Positions 28,227 through 36,508 of a stretch of DNA of 64,000 nucleotides are shown piece by piece (the first letter of the stretch is position 1; each line of letters starts with the position of its first letter). The DNA lies in the NCBI RefSeq assembly GCF_009936045.1, contig NZ_QWEQ01000004.1, positions 1 to 64,000 of the forward strand, in the 5' to 3' direction. The notes beneath the pieces were generated by a model. The model worked only from the letters and a program-made list of their open reading frames with translations, had not been told where the DNA came from and made no database searches. A program made the position numbers and the translations under genes. The DNA is from Emergencia sp. 1XD21-10 (GTDB lineage: Bacteria; Bacillota; Clostridia; Peptostreptococcales; Anaerovoracaceae).

Positions 28227-29084
28227 TCAGAATTTTGCAACAAAAACTTTTCCAAGAGAGGAAAAAATTAGACCCTTCATCTCTAGAATAGTGATTATAC
28301 CACTAATTTCAGAAAGTTTCATGTTGGTTTTGTGATAAATTTGGTCAATTGTGACTTCTCCATCATTTTTTATTACTTCAAAGACTTTTTTCTCCGCATC
28401 ACCAAGATTCGCCTCAATTGTTTCGTTTATATTGGGCTTAAGCCCCATATCAATAAAAAGATCATCAATAAAAATCAATGGCATTGCGCCATCACGAATC
28501 AGTTGATTGGTGCCAAAACTGAAATGGCTGGTAATATTGCCCGGTACCGCATACACACCGCGCCCTTTCTCCACAGCATCTACCGCTGTAATCAGTGCAC
28601 CGCTTTGATTTCCCGCTTCCACAACCACTACATGCTCACAAAGGCTGCTGATTATGCGGTTACGCACAGGAAAATCATAGGGCTTTGGCTGATAGCCGTG
28701 CTCATGGATAGACAGCAGCAGACCCTTTTCTGCAATTTCCTGCTGCAGCTTTCTGTTTTCGGAAGGATAATAGTACTCCGTGCCCCCGCCAACTACAGCA
28801 ATCGTGTTTCCACCTGCCTCCAAAGCCCCTTTGTGAGCAGCAGTATCAATGCCTCTCGCCAGCCCACTAACTAAAATAACTCCGTTTTCTGCACATTTAG
28901 CACCGATGGACTTTGCTACTGTCCTTCCGTACTGAGTGCAGTTTCTGCTGCCCACTACCGCAATGGCTCTTTCTTCCAGTAATTGCAGATTTCCTGCATA
29001 GTACAAAGTCTTCATTGCCGGTTCATGATTTTTCAGTTCTTTCGGAAAGAAACTGTCCGTATTCGTTATTTTTCCCTTTACCAT
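28227..29084 (-). CDS. dprA: DNA-processing protein DprA (Smf)
   Basis: Rossmann-fold protein that binds incoming single-stranded DNA and loads RecA in natural transformation. It is also kept in non-competent species. The core has AVVGSRNCTQYGR, LVSGLARGIDTAAHKGAL, VVGGGTEYYYPSEN and IISSLCEHVVVVEA. A C-terminal winged helix ends the protein. At 285 aa it lacks the N-terminal SAM-like domain of longer DprA proteins. It overlaps comM by 7 bp. Confidence 0.94.
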   Translation of the reverse strand: MVKGKITNTDSFFPKELKNHEPAMKTLYYAGNLQLLEERAIAVVGSRNCTQYGRTVAKSIGAKCAENGVILVSGLARGIDTAAHKGALEAGGNTIAVVGGGTEYYYPSENRKLQQEIAEKGLLLSIHEHGYQPKPYDFPVRNRIISSLCEHVVVVEAGNQSGALITAVDAVEKGRGVYAVPGNITSHFSFGTNQLIRDGAMPLIFIDDLFIDMGLKPNINETIEANLGDAEKKVFEVIKNDGEVTIDQIYHKTNMKLSEISGIITILEMKGLIFSSLGKVFVAKF

Positions 29085-30604
29085 TTTCTCTCCCTATATT
29101 GCAGCGCTTCTGCTAAATGACTAACATGAATATCCTCACTTTGTTCCAAATCAGCAATGGTTCTTGCCACCCGCTTTACCCGCATTAAAGTTCGAGGATT
29201 CAGCGTCAGACTGCTGTATGCCTGTGCAATCATTGCCTGTTCCGCACTTCCCAGAGGACAATATTTTTCTACCATTTTATTTGTCATCTGCTGATTCAGA
29301 TAAATTCCAGTGCCGCTGTATCTCTCCCTCTGCATTTTTCTTGCTTTTTCAATCTGACTCCTCATCATTTCGGAGCTAAGAACACTTTCTTCTGTCTCAC
29401 GGTTCAGCTGGTTGTAAGGTACTGGCTGCAGCAGCAGGTGCATATCAATTCGTTCCAGTATTGGACCGGAAAGTTTGCTCCGATACTGATTTATCTCTGC
29501 CGGCGTACAGGTGCAGGGGTGGACAGGATCATCGGCATATCCACATTTGCAAGGGTTTGACGCTGCAACCAACATAAACTCTGCTGGATAAGTATACGTA
29601 ATACCTCTTCTCGTCAATGCTATACATTTCTTCTCCAGAGGCGTACGCAGCGCATCTATGGCATGTCTGTTAAACTCTCCAGCCTCATCTAAAAACAATA
29701 CTCCGTTATTTGCCAGAGTAATTTCTCCCGGTTTCGGCACATCATGGCCGCCTCCCAACATTCCCGCCACGGTCGTTCCATGAGAAGGTCTCCTAAAAGG
29801 TCTTTGCAAAACGCAGGGCATCCCCTCATGAAGAAGCCCTGCAATAGAATAAATCATCGTAGTGTCTAGTATTTCGTCCGGTGTCATCTTCGGCATAATG
29901 GTAGGAATCCGCTCTGCCAGCATAGTTTTTCCCGTAGAGGGACTTCCCGTCATTAGAATGCCGTGGCCGCCGGATACCGCCACCGTCAGCGCTCTCTTTG
30001 CAGCTTCCTGCCCTTTTACTTCAAAGAAATCCACTTCATAGGGGCTTTCTGCGATGCTTTCCGGCAAATGACCCCACCTACCTGTTAAATCTTTCTTTAG
30101 ATTAAAAAAATTTACTACATCTTCCAGATTTTCTGCACCATAAATTTGAATTCCCTGTACCAGCATAGCTTCTTCTTCATTGACCTTCGGCACTATAATG
30201 TTTTCGAAGCCCGCTTTCTTGGCTGCCATTGCCATAGGCAGAATGCCGCTGATTTTCTGCAGACTACCATCCAGCGAAAGTTCTCCTACGAAACAAAACT
30301 TTTCTAAATTACGCGTAAAAACTTGCCCCGACGCCGCCAAAATACCCATTGCCATTGCCAAATCAAAATGGCTGCCCCGTTTTCTGATTCCCGCCGGAGA
30401 CAAATTGATGGTAATGCGTCCATTAGGGTTTTCCATATCGGAATTGACAATGGCGGAACGAATCCGCTCTCTCGCCTCTTTCACCGATACATCCGGCTGC
30501 CCTACAATATACAAATTGGGCAGTCCTCTGCTGATATCCGTTTCTATGATGACCGGCACTGCCGCCACTCCGTTTATTACTGCTGAATTGATTTTTGATA
30601 ACAT
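29078..30604 (-). CDS. ComM/YifB family Mg-chelatase-like ATPase
   Basis: AAA+ protein related to ComM, which supports branch migration during recombination of transforming DNA. It has an N-terminal Lon-protease-like fold (VPVIIETDISRGLPNLYIVG, NLSPAG), Walker A GSPSTGKTMLAERIP and Walker B NGVLFLDEAGEF. A CKCGYADDPVHPCTC zinc-like cysteine group and a C-terminal helical domain follow. The length of 508 aa is normal. It is operonic with yraN upstream and dprA downstream. Confidence 0.93.
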   Translation of the reverse strand: MLSKINSAVINGVAAVPVIIETDISRGLPNLYIVGQPDVSVKEARERIRSAIVNSDMENPNGRITINLSPAGIRKRGSHFDLAMAMGILAASGQVFTRNLEKFCFVGELSLDGSLQKISGILPMAMAAKKAGFENIIVPKVNEEEAMLVQGIQIYGAENLEDVVNFFNLKKDLTGRWGHLPESIAESPYEVDFFEVKGQEAAKRALTVAVSGGHGILMTGSPSTGKTMLAERIPTIMPKMTPDEILDTTMIYSIAGLLHEGMPCVLQRPFRRPSHGTTVAGMLGGGHDVPKPGEITLANNGVLFLDEAGEFNRHAIDALRTPLEKKCIALTRRGITYTYPAEFMLVAASNPCKCGYADDPVHPCTCTPAEINQYRSKLSGPILERIDMHLLLQPVPYNQLNRETEESVLSSEMMRSQIEKARKMQRERYSGTGIYLNQQMTNKMVEKYCPLGSAEQAMIAQAYSSLTLNPRTLMRVKRVARTIADLEQSEDIHVSHLAEALQYRERKW

Positions 30605-30628
30605 TTTATTCCCCTTTCACTTTCCGTG

Positions 30629-30988
30629 CTAAAAAGCATAGTCAATTTGATTGCAGAAAACCTCTATCACCTGAAAATCTGCGGTCTGCTGCTGTTTCGG
30701 ATGGCTCTTTAAGTAAAACTCTGCAGTCCTTCGCATCCTGCGTTGTTTCTCCGCGCCCACAGCTTCTGCAGGCATTCCAAAACGCGCCGACCTTCTTGTC
30801 TTGACCTCCACAAAGGAAATCTCCCCGTCCTTCTCCGCAATGAGGTCAATTTCCCCCATTCTACAGCGGAAGTTCCGCTCCAAAATTCTGTATCCCTGTA
30901 ATTCCAGCAGATTTGCAGCAAAATCTTCTCCGATTTTTCCGAGCTCAGTTGTCTTCATGTTTATTTGTTCACTTCCTTCTCTTTCCAC
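30629..30988 (-). CDS. YraN family predicted endonuclease (UPF0102)
   Basis: Small restriction-endonuclease-fold protein, usually near dprA/comM/rnhB. The motif ERNFRCRMGEIDLIAEKDGEISFVEVKTR gives the predicted E-D-EVK active site. The GTG at 30988 is chosen because GGAGG lies 8 nt upstream, giving 119 aa. An ATG at 30958 has a poorly spaced site and the ATG at 31081 has none. Cellular role unknown. Confidence 0.88.
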   Translation of the reverse strand: MEREGSEQINMKTTELGKIGEDFAANLLELQGYRILERNFRCRMGEIDLIAEKDGEISFVEVKTRRSARFGMPAEAVGAEKQRRMRRTAEFYLKSHPKQQQTADFQVIEVFCNQIDYAF

Positions 30989-31143
30989 TTGCCATTCCTC
31001 CTCTTGATTTTTAATTATTTTTACATAATTGGTAATTACTTCTAATATTGATAATTTACTACATATAACTTCTTTTGTCAAGGATTAATATCGCAAGCAG
31101 GGACTTTCTGCCTGCCCTTCGCGCGTTCCCCCTTGCGCTCTGC

Positions 31144-31370
31144 TGTGCATATTTGGAAAGATTATGTCAAAAATATGCATAATCGTGTGCATATTTTTAG
31201 GAAAAATGCCTTTTATATGCACATTTACTCCTGTAGAACGAAAAAAGCCGCTGAAAGAACAGTAAAATTGTCCTTCAGCAGCTTTGAATGTGCATATTTT
31301 GAAGATTTTTTTAAAAAATATGCATGGCTCTGTGCATATTTTGAGGCTTTTCCGCAAAAATATGTATTTT
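31144..31370. repeat. Element A: alternating TGTGCATATTT repeat with a central hairpin
   Basis: Eight copies of TGTGCATATTT or its reverse complement alternate in orientation at 31144, 31169, 31186, 31215, 31289, 31313, 31331 and 31356. The left copies (31168-31224) and right copies (31288-31344) form one large imperfect inverted repeat. It encloses an inner hairpin (31244-31285) with arms around GCTGAA/TTCAGC. It fills the gap between merR and yraN; I see no gene in it. Confidence 0.8.
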
Positions 31371-31428
31371 AAGATTCCAATGCCCGGAGTCGATGCCTGG
31401 ATGGCAAGCCAGGCTGCAGCGATGTGGT

Positions 31429-32229
31429 TTATTTCTTTACCGGAAAGTAAATCTCTGTTTCCCATTCCTCTGGCGGCAGCTTATCAAAAGCTGTCCTTCG
31501 ATAAATTTCAAAAGGCGCGCCAGCAAGGGCATAGCCTGAAGCCTTCAGCCAGCCGAACACCCTGCCGTAGGCGTCAGGCAGCGCAGCATAAGGTCCTTTG
31601 TGCATCGTCGAGGCACAGAGCATAGCAGGCATCACTTTGTCCGCTTTTTCCTCCTCTGCCACAAGTACCGCAAGCTCCGTATCATTGCATGCCGGATCAA
31701 AGGTTTCATCATGATAAATTGCCATGGTCAGTCCTGACGCTGTAATTCCCTCTGCAATGACCCGCCCGAAAAGCCGGGCGTAATGATCGCCGAAGGCCGA
31801 AACCGGCATCGTCTCCCGCACTGAAATCAGCGCCATCCGCTCTGACTCTTTTAATATTACTTCATATTGATTTTGATAACTCATCAAATCACCTGTCCTT
31901 TCAAACTCTGCCAGATGGCTGTCCATTTCATGAATGGTGACAGAAAGCCGCTCCACTTCACGAACCAGACGCAGCCTCTGACCCTTTAGCTGTCTGTGCA
32001 GTTCCTTTTCAGAAGAAATCTGCAGTAACTCCTGAATTTTCGCAAGGGAAAAACCGTACCGTTTCAGACGATCGATCAAAAGCATTCTGCCGATCTGCTC
32101 CTCGCTGTAATAACGATATCCTGTGTCTCCATCTACTTCCTGCGCCGAAAGCAGACCGATTTTGTCGTAATAGTGCAGGGTTTTTACTGTGACGCCGCAG
32201 GCTTTTGACATCTGTCCAATGGTAAGCAC
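31429..32229 (-). CDS. MerR family regulator with GyrI-like effector domain
   Basis: Transcription factor with an N-terminal MerR winged helix (TIGQMSKACGVTVKTLHYYDKIGLL, GYRYYSEEQIGRMLLIDRLKRYGFSL). A coiled-coil dimer helix and a C-terminal GyrI-like/BltR-type ligand domain (about 120-266) follow. Such proteins activate multidrug or stress genes on binding small hydrophobic ligands. No transporter lies beside it, so autoregulation or a distant target is likely. The GTG at 32229 is chosen for AGGAGGG 6 nt upstream. Confidence 0.9.
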   Translation of the reverse strand: MLTIGQMSKACGVTVKTLHYYDKIGLLSAQEVDGDTGYRYYSEEQIGRMLLIDRLKRYGFSLAKIQELLQISSEKELHRQLKGQRLRLVREVERLSVTIHEMDSHLAEFERTGDLMSYQNQYEVILKESERMALISVRETMPVSAFGDHYARLFGRVIAEGITASGLTMAIYHDETFDPACNDTELAVLVAEEEKADKVMPAMLCASTMHKGPYAALPDAYGRVFGWLKASGYALAGAPFEIYRRTAFDKLPPEEWETEIYFPVKK

Positions 32230-32252
32230 GTCTATCCCTCCTAGAAAAAAAT

Positions 32253-32264
32253 TGTCTCGAGACA
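32253..32264. promoter_or_regulatory. 12-bp palindrome upstream of the MerR gene
   Basis: TGTCTCGAGACA is a perfect palindrome 24 bp upstream of the GTG start. It is a candidate autoregulatory operator. Confidence 0.4.
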
Positions 32265-32400
32265 GCCACCAGCAAGGCGACCTACCTATACTATACCCCA
32301 TGCCCTAAGAGGAGAGTCAAGGAATTTTTGAAGCCAAAGTTTCTCTGAAGCAACCAGCAAAATATTTGTTATGAAATACAACAAACATACGCAGGACTTG

Positions 32401-32429
32401 TTGACAGCGTACAAGTTTAAGAGTAAAAT
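32401..32429 (+). promoter_or_regulatory. Promoter of ilvE
   Basis: Consensus TTGACA (32401-32406), 17-bp spacer, TAAAAT (32424-32429). A degenerate CodY-box-like sequence (GATTTTTGAAGAATT, about 5 mismatches to AATTTTCWGAAAATT) follows at 32438-32452 and is only suggestive. Confidence 0.75.
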
Positions 32430-32476
32430 ATGAGGTAGATTTTTGAAGAATTCTAAACAAAGAGAGGGATAGAAAT

Positions 32477-33547
32477 ATGAAATACGATTTTCCAGTAACC
32501 AAGAACCCGAACCCGGGCAAAAAGCCAGAATCTAAGGGACTCAGATTCGGCACAGTTTTCACGGATCACATGTTCATCATGGATTACAATCCTGCTGATG
32601 GCTGGAACAACGGCCGCATCGTGCCTTACGGTCCGATTGAACTGGACCCTGCTGCTGTCGTGCTCCACTACGGACAGGAAATGTTTGAAGGACTGAAAGC
32701 CTATAAAACACCGGAAGGCAGAGTACAGCTGTTCCGTCCTTATATGAACGCAAAGAGAACCAACAATACCAACGACAGACTCTGCATTCCGCAGATTGAC
32801 GAAGATCTCTTCGTGGAAGCCATTAAGGCTTTAGTAAAAGTCGATCAGGACTGGATTCCGCAGGGTGAAGGCACTGCCCTTTATATCAGACCGTTCATCT
32901 TCGCGGACGAACCATTCCTGGGCGTCAGACGTTCCGAAACTTACAAATTCATGATCATCTTAAGCCCTGTAGGTCCTTACTTTGAAAATGGACTTGCGCC
33001 GACTAAGATGTACGTAGAGGATGTTTATGTCAGAGCAGTCAAAGGCGGTACCGGCGAAGCCAAGTGCGGCGGAAACTACGGCGCCAGCCTGAAAGCACAG
33101 GAAATCGCCCACGAAAAAGGCTATGAACAGATACTCTGGCTGGACGGTATTGAAAAGAAATACATCGAGGAAATTGGCGCTGCCAACGCCTTCTTTGTCA
33201 TCGGCGACGAAGTGGTAACCAGCGAGCTCAACGGCTCCATCCTGCCGGGCATCACTAGAAACTCCATCATCGCCCTCTGCAAGAAGAAAGGTATCAAGGT
33301 TTCTGAACGAAAGATTTCCATCGACGAGTTGGAAGAAGCCTACAGAGCAGGTCAGCTGAAAGAAATGTTCGCTTCCGGTACAGCAGCTATCGTATCCCCA
33401 GTTGGAGAACTCCTTTACAAGGGCGAAAAAATGGTCATCAACAACAACGAAATCGGCCCTGTTGCTCAGGAAATGTACGACACCATCTACGGCATCCAGA
33501 CCGGCAAGCTGGAAGACTTCATGAACTGGACGGTAGCAGTTGAATAA
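32477..33547 (+). CDS. ilvE: Branched-chain amino acid aminotransferase
   Basis: PLP-dependent fold-type IV aminotransferase making Leu, Ile and Val from their keto acids, or the reverse. The sequence follows the BCAT subgroup that includes mammalian enzymes and B. subtilis YbgE/YwaA. Motifs are LHYGQEMFEGLKAY, GGTGEAKCGGNYGASL (PLP lysine region), EQILWLDGIEKKYIEEIGAANAFFV and FASGTAAIVSPV. The length of 356 aa is normal. The ATG is preceded by GAGAGGGA. It is followed at once by a DUF815 ATPase. Confidence 0.95.
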   Translation: MKYDFPVTKNPNPGKKPESKGLRFGTVFTDHMFIMDYNPADGWNNGRIVPYGPIELDPAAVVLHYGQEMFEGLKAYKTPEGRVQLFRPYMNAKRTNNTNDRLCIPQIDEDLFVEAIKALVKVDQDWIPQGEGTALYIRPFIFADEPFLGVRRSETYKFMIILSPVGPYFENGLAPTKMYVEDVYVRAVKGGTGEAKCGGNYGASLKAQEIAHEKGYEQILWLDGIEKKYIEEIGAANAFFVIGDEVVTSELNGSILPGITRNSIIALCKKKGIKVSERKISIDELEEAYRAGQLKEMFASGTAAIVSPVGELLYKGEKMVINNNEIGPVAQEMYDTIYGIQTGKLEDFMNWTVAVE

Positions 33548-33548
33548 T

Positions 33549-34745
33549 ATGAAAGATTATTTACAGCTTTTAAACAGACAGCTAAATGCCCTCTCTGTTT
33601 TTCGGAGTATTCTCGATACCCCAGTGGTTTCGGCACTCCAAGAACTAATATATGCCATCAGCGAAGGCTCTGTGGACACGCAAATTTCTGCCTGCGGAGC
33701 CTTTTCAAAGGCCCTTTACGAAGAAGGCGGCATCCTGTCTGATTTTGTGCGCCGTTACGTAAGAAACGACGAAAATGTTTATCTACAGGCAAAGCTTTCT
33801 GGCCTAGATATATGCCCTGCTATGACAGAAAGTATGCAGGCTGATTTAAAGACTTTGCAAAAGTTGGCTGACCTGCCAGCCTCAAAGGTTGCGAAAGTCA
33901 TTGACTACGACGGATTTCTGCCTCTTTGGGTCACAGAGCCGATAGATTTAGAATCGGAATATGCTGCAATGCTGACAAGTCTTTCCACAAAGGGCTACGG
34001 CATTTTCGCAAACTATCGCTCCTTTAAAGTCAAAGACGGCAGGCTGGTTCCTGTAAAACACGCTGATTCTCAGACTATCGACCAGCTTTACGGCTACAGC
34101 AGAGAGCGGAATCAAGTGCTGGAAAATACCAAAGCCCTGGCAGAGGGCTGCGGTGCCAGCAACGTACTCCTTTACGGAGACGCCGGCACTGGAAAATCCT
34201 CCACGATTAAAGCCTGCGCCAACGCATGTGCTGCTATGGGCGTTCGTCTCATCGAATTTGACAAAACCCAGCTGTCTGAAATCCCTGCCCTTATGGAGCA
34301 GCTAGTAGCTAGCCCGCTGAAGTTCATTTTCTATATCGACGACCTTAGCTTTGTGGAGGGCGACGATGCCTTTTCCTGTCTCAAAGGCATCCTGGAAGGC
34401 GGCGTGACAGGCAGCTCTGCCAATATCGCTATTTATGCGACCAGCAACCGCAGACATCTGGTGAAGGAATCCATCGAGGCAAGACAAGGCTCCGGACTTC
34501 ATTTAAACGATACCCTGCAGGAAACCATGAGCCTTTCCGCTCGCTTTGGACTGACCATTACTTTCTCCAAGCCGGAAAAAGACCTGTATCTGGAAATCGT
34601 CGCAAGTCTTGCTAATGAATACGAACTAGAGATGGAAGAAGCCGAACTCTTTAAGAGAGCCGAAGCTTTCGCCATTCGTTCAAACGGCAGAAGCCCAAGA
34701 ACCGCAAAGCAGTTTGTACAGCTTGCAAAGATTGGGCTGAAATAA
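33549..34745 (+). CDS. DUF815 family AAA+ ATPase
   Basis: Predicted ATPase of unknown function (DUF815). It has Walker A LLYGDAGTGKSSTIKA, Walker B FIFYIDDLSF and the sensor region IYATSNRRHLV. A helical N-terminal third (about 1-150) has no recognised motif. The ATG at 33549 is 1 bp after the ilvE stop and lacks a ribosome-binding site, so it probably depends on ilvE translation. A TTG at 33540 would overlap ilvE. A strong terminator follows. Confidence 0.88.
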   Translation: MKDYLQLLNRQLNALSVFRSILDTPVVSALQELIYAISEGSVDTQISACGAFSKALYEEGGILSDFVRRYVRNDENVYLQAKLSGLDICPAMTESMQADLKTLQKLADLPASKVAKVIDYDGFLPLWVTEPIDLESEYAAMLTSLSTKGYGIFANYRSFKVKDGRLVPVKHADSQTIDQLYGYSRERNQVLENTKALAEGCGASNVLLYGDAGTGKSSTIKACANACAAMGVRLIEFDKTQLSEIPALMEQLVASPLKFIFYIDDLSFVEGDDAFSCLKGILEGGVTGSSANIAIYATSNRRHLVKESIEARQGSGLHLNDTLQETMSLSARFGLTITFSKPEKDLYLEIVASLANEYELEMEEAELFKRAEAFAIRSNGRSPRTAKQFVQLAKIGLK

Positions 34746-34756
34746 TGAAAGACAAC

Positions 34757-34790
34757 GAAATAAAGTCGCCAAATGGCGGCTTTATTTCTT
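34757..34790. terminator. Terminator after the DUF815 gene
   Basis: Stem AAATAAAGTCGCC/GGCGGCTTTATTT (13 bp, one G-T pair) with an AAAT loop. It is A-rich on one flank and T-rich on the other, so it can serve both strands. Confidence 0.9.
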
Positions 34791-34816
34791 GCAGTATGAA
34801 ATTTCACTTTTGACGA

Positions 34817-34939
34817 TTATCTTTTATTGCGGTGTTTTCTGATTAAATACACAATCAGAGATACTACCGCGCCTACGCCGCATAAAAAAACGACCAGCGT
34901 AAATATTTGTTGAATTAAAGTGATTTGAGTCATGTTCAT
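34817..34939 (-). CDS. 40-residue membrane peptide (intact copy)
   Basis: A small ORF with AAAGGA 6 nt before the ATG. It encodes a single hydrophobic span (FTLVVFLCGVGAVVSLIVYLI) with a polar N-terminus beginning MNMTQ and a basic tail (RKHRNKR). A second copy at 46564-46680 shares most of the span but carries a stop at codon 5. Both copies lie next to receiver-domain genes. Function unknown; conservation between two loci argues that it is a real gene. Confidence 0.7.
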   Translation of the reverse strand: MNMTQITLIQQIFTLVVFLCGVGAVVSLIVYLIRKHRNKR

Positions 34940-34970
34940 AAGCTATCCTTTCGATCTTATCAATGATTCA

Positions 34971-35454
34971 TTAAATATGATTTTTTGATAAAATTTGAAT
35001 ATCGCCCCCTGTCAAACCGCCAATCGTATTGGTTATAATATACACAATATCTACTACAACCAAATCAGAATATCCATTGACCGTCTCAAAGTATTGCACC
35101 AGTTCTATAAGAACCGACACAATTATTGAAAAAATGCCTGCACTTCTCCACTTATCAAACACCTTCATTTGGGCTGCTAATCCCAAAATAGGTACCGGGG
35201 CGAAATTAATCAATCCGGCTCTACTGAAAAATGCAGACAGAATTGGCTTTAAACTGAAATTCAAGTTTACGACGGTATCGTTGATACCAGGAAAATCAAT
35301 TGGCAAAACTGTAAAACATATCATAACTATAAAGTAAAGCCAAAAGATAAATTTTGAAAAATATGCTCTACCAGAAAATCTGTTTCTTTTTATTGCGACA
35401 TATATTATAAAATGTGCGAAAAAAAATCAGCAATGCATACTTCAATACAAACAC
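34971..35454 (-). pseudogene. VanZ-like membrane protein, 5' frameshifted
   Basis: The 3' part (ATG at 35324, 117 aa) is the VanZ core with LIELVQYFETVNGYSDLVVVDIVYIITNTIGG. The first membrane helix lies upstream of that ATG in the same frame (YFSKFIFWLYFIVM), and this frame meets a stop at the T8 tract (35419-35426). With seven T the frame continues to a GTG near 35454 and restores a normal VanZ N-terminus. VanZ proteins are membrane proteins linked to teicoplanin or antimicrobial resistance. It is either a decayed gene or a homopolymer error. Confidence 0.65.
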
Positions 35455-35586
35455 CGCATCAAAAGTTTACACAATGCCTTTCCCCTCCAGATTTTCTAGT
35501 GCGAGGAATTCAAGCCATTTTAGCAACATTGTATTTTACCTAATTCGCCATCAAGTGAGGGCTTGCTGCAGAGCTATAAGCTCTTG

Positions 35587-35802
35587 CTACAGGCTATCGT
35601 CCGAGGGCGGTCTTTCACTTTTTTCAAGTTCCTTCAGTAGCTGCTCCAATACTTTCTCCTGCTTATCGTAGCTGTAACCTAGAAAGAAGGCAATTGGCCC
35701 AACTGCTGCTGACAAAATAATTATCGGATTCAGAGTTATAAAGCATGCTACGAATATGCATCCTATCGAAACCGCAGGTAATATAAATTTCATCTGTTTC
35801 AT
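35587..35802 (-). CDS. Small two-helix membrane protein coupled to the receiver fragment
   Basis: 71 residues from the ATG at 35802, preceded by AGGAGG. Two hydrophobic segments (about 5-25 and 28-48) are followed by a charged helical tail rich in Lys and Glu and a polar C-terminus. The start overlaps the stop of the upstream receiver fragment as ATGA. I do not recognise a family. Its position corresponds to where a histidine kinase would follow a LytTR response regulator. Confidence 0.6.
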   Translation of the reverse strand: MKQMKFILPAVSIGCIFVACFITLNPIIILSAAVGPIAFFLGYSYDKQEKVLEQLLKELEKSERPPSDDSL

Positions 35803-36029
35803 TTTGACTTTTCCTCCTGCCTGCAAAGACTTTCTTTTACAGTAATACCATCAAGTCCGGGCATTTCAATGTCAAGGAGCAGAATATCAGGATTCCATGA
35901 CCTGATTTTCTCAGCTTCTGTTATAGAGACAACTTCAGCCGCAGTATCCCGTTTCTCAAAAAAGCTACAGCACAGTTTCTCTAACTGAATTGCATAATCT
36001 CTATCATTGTCACATATTAAAACTAACAA
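35799..36029 (-). CDS. Receiver-domain fragment of an AgrA/LytTR-type response regulator
   Basis: 76 residues covering the first part of a receiver domain: LVLICDNDRD (acidic pocket) and PDILLLDIEMPGLDGITVKESL (phospho-acceptor Asp). It then stops; the second half of the receiver and the LytTR DNA-binding domain are missing. The start is a TTG with AGGGG 8 nt upstream. It closely matches the N-terminus of the intact regulator at 49528-50229. It could be a remnant, or a short receiver with its own role, since the stop is ATGA-coupled to the next gene. Confidence 0.6.
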   Translation of the reverse strand: MLVLICDNDRDYAIQLEKLCCSFFEKRDTAAEVVSITEAEKIRSWNPDILLLDIEMPGLDGITVKESLCRQEEKSK

Positions 36030-36200
36030 TTCCTTTGCCCCTTTATATTCTGTATCTTTTTTATTTATACTTTAACATATAATATACTATTCGTCAATCA
36101 AACTTTGTTTTCCTATCATGACTAATCCATGAAAGAAAAGGAGAGTTGACAAATATCTATGATTTCTTTATTTTTGTCAATGTTTTATAGGATTTTTATC

Positions 36201-36450
36201 CGAATTTCTATGAAAACTAGCTGCGTTATTGCCAATATTGACAAAAATCAAAAAAAGTGTCAATCCTGTCAAGGTTTTACGATGAAACATTGACAGGATT
36301 GACAGATTCTCGTTTTTCTGTCAACATTGGCAATATTTAAGCCATCTTAGACAAGAATTCAGACTGTTCATTGACAAAATATCGCAACTTGACTTGAATT
36401 TGTCAATGTGACACAGAAGAATAATCCTCATGCCTTTGTCGTGATTTTCC
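36201..36450. repeat. Element B, copy 1: dispersed TTGACA/TGTCAA hairpin repeat
   Basis: About 250 bp that recurs at 57032-57280 with high similarity, especially over 36226-36410. The core is a hairpin with two 44-bp arms (outer end TTGCCAATATTGACA, inner end TGTCAATCCTGTCAA) and a 17-nt loop. Downstream are more TTGACA and TGTCAA words. Further copies of the word occur at 36145 and 36175. The 36030-36508 gap holds no gene I can support. Confidence 0.85.
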
Positions 36451-36461
36451 GATTGCAATAT

Positions 36462-36496
36462 AAAAGGACTCCACCATATTAGATGAAGTCCTTTTT
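36462..36496 (-). terminator. Terminator of iadA
   Basis: On the minus strand AAAAGGACT and AGTCCTTTT form a 9-bp stem followed by a T-rich stretch, 13 bp after the iadA stop. Confidence 0.8.
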
Positions 36497-36508
36497 AAAG
36501 TAAATATT

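Noticed and set aside
30629..31081. Longer YraN form starting at 31081
   Set aside because: The extra N-terminus is not family-like and lacks a ribosome-binding site; the GTG at 30988 has GGAGG at 8 nt.
31144..31370. CRISPR-like array
   Set aside because: The repeated words are only 9-12 bp, alternate in orientation, have irregular spacers and no cas genes are nearby.
31085..31465. 126-codon open frame on the minus strand between merR and yraN
   Set aside because: It runs through the palindromic words of element A, its peptide simply translates them (repeated KICT/CIFFKK-like segments), it has no ribosome-binding site and resembles no family.
36226..36410. Many TTGACA hexamers read as -35 boxes
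   Set aside because: They occur in both orientations within a hairpin repeat and mostly lack a -10 box at 16-18 bp. Their number is explained by the repeat itself.
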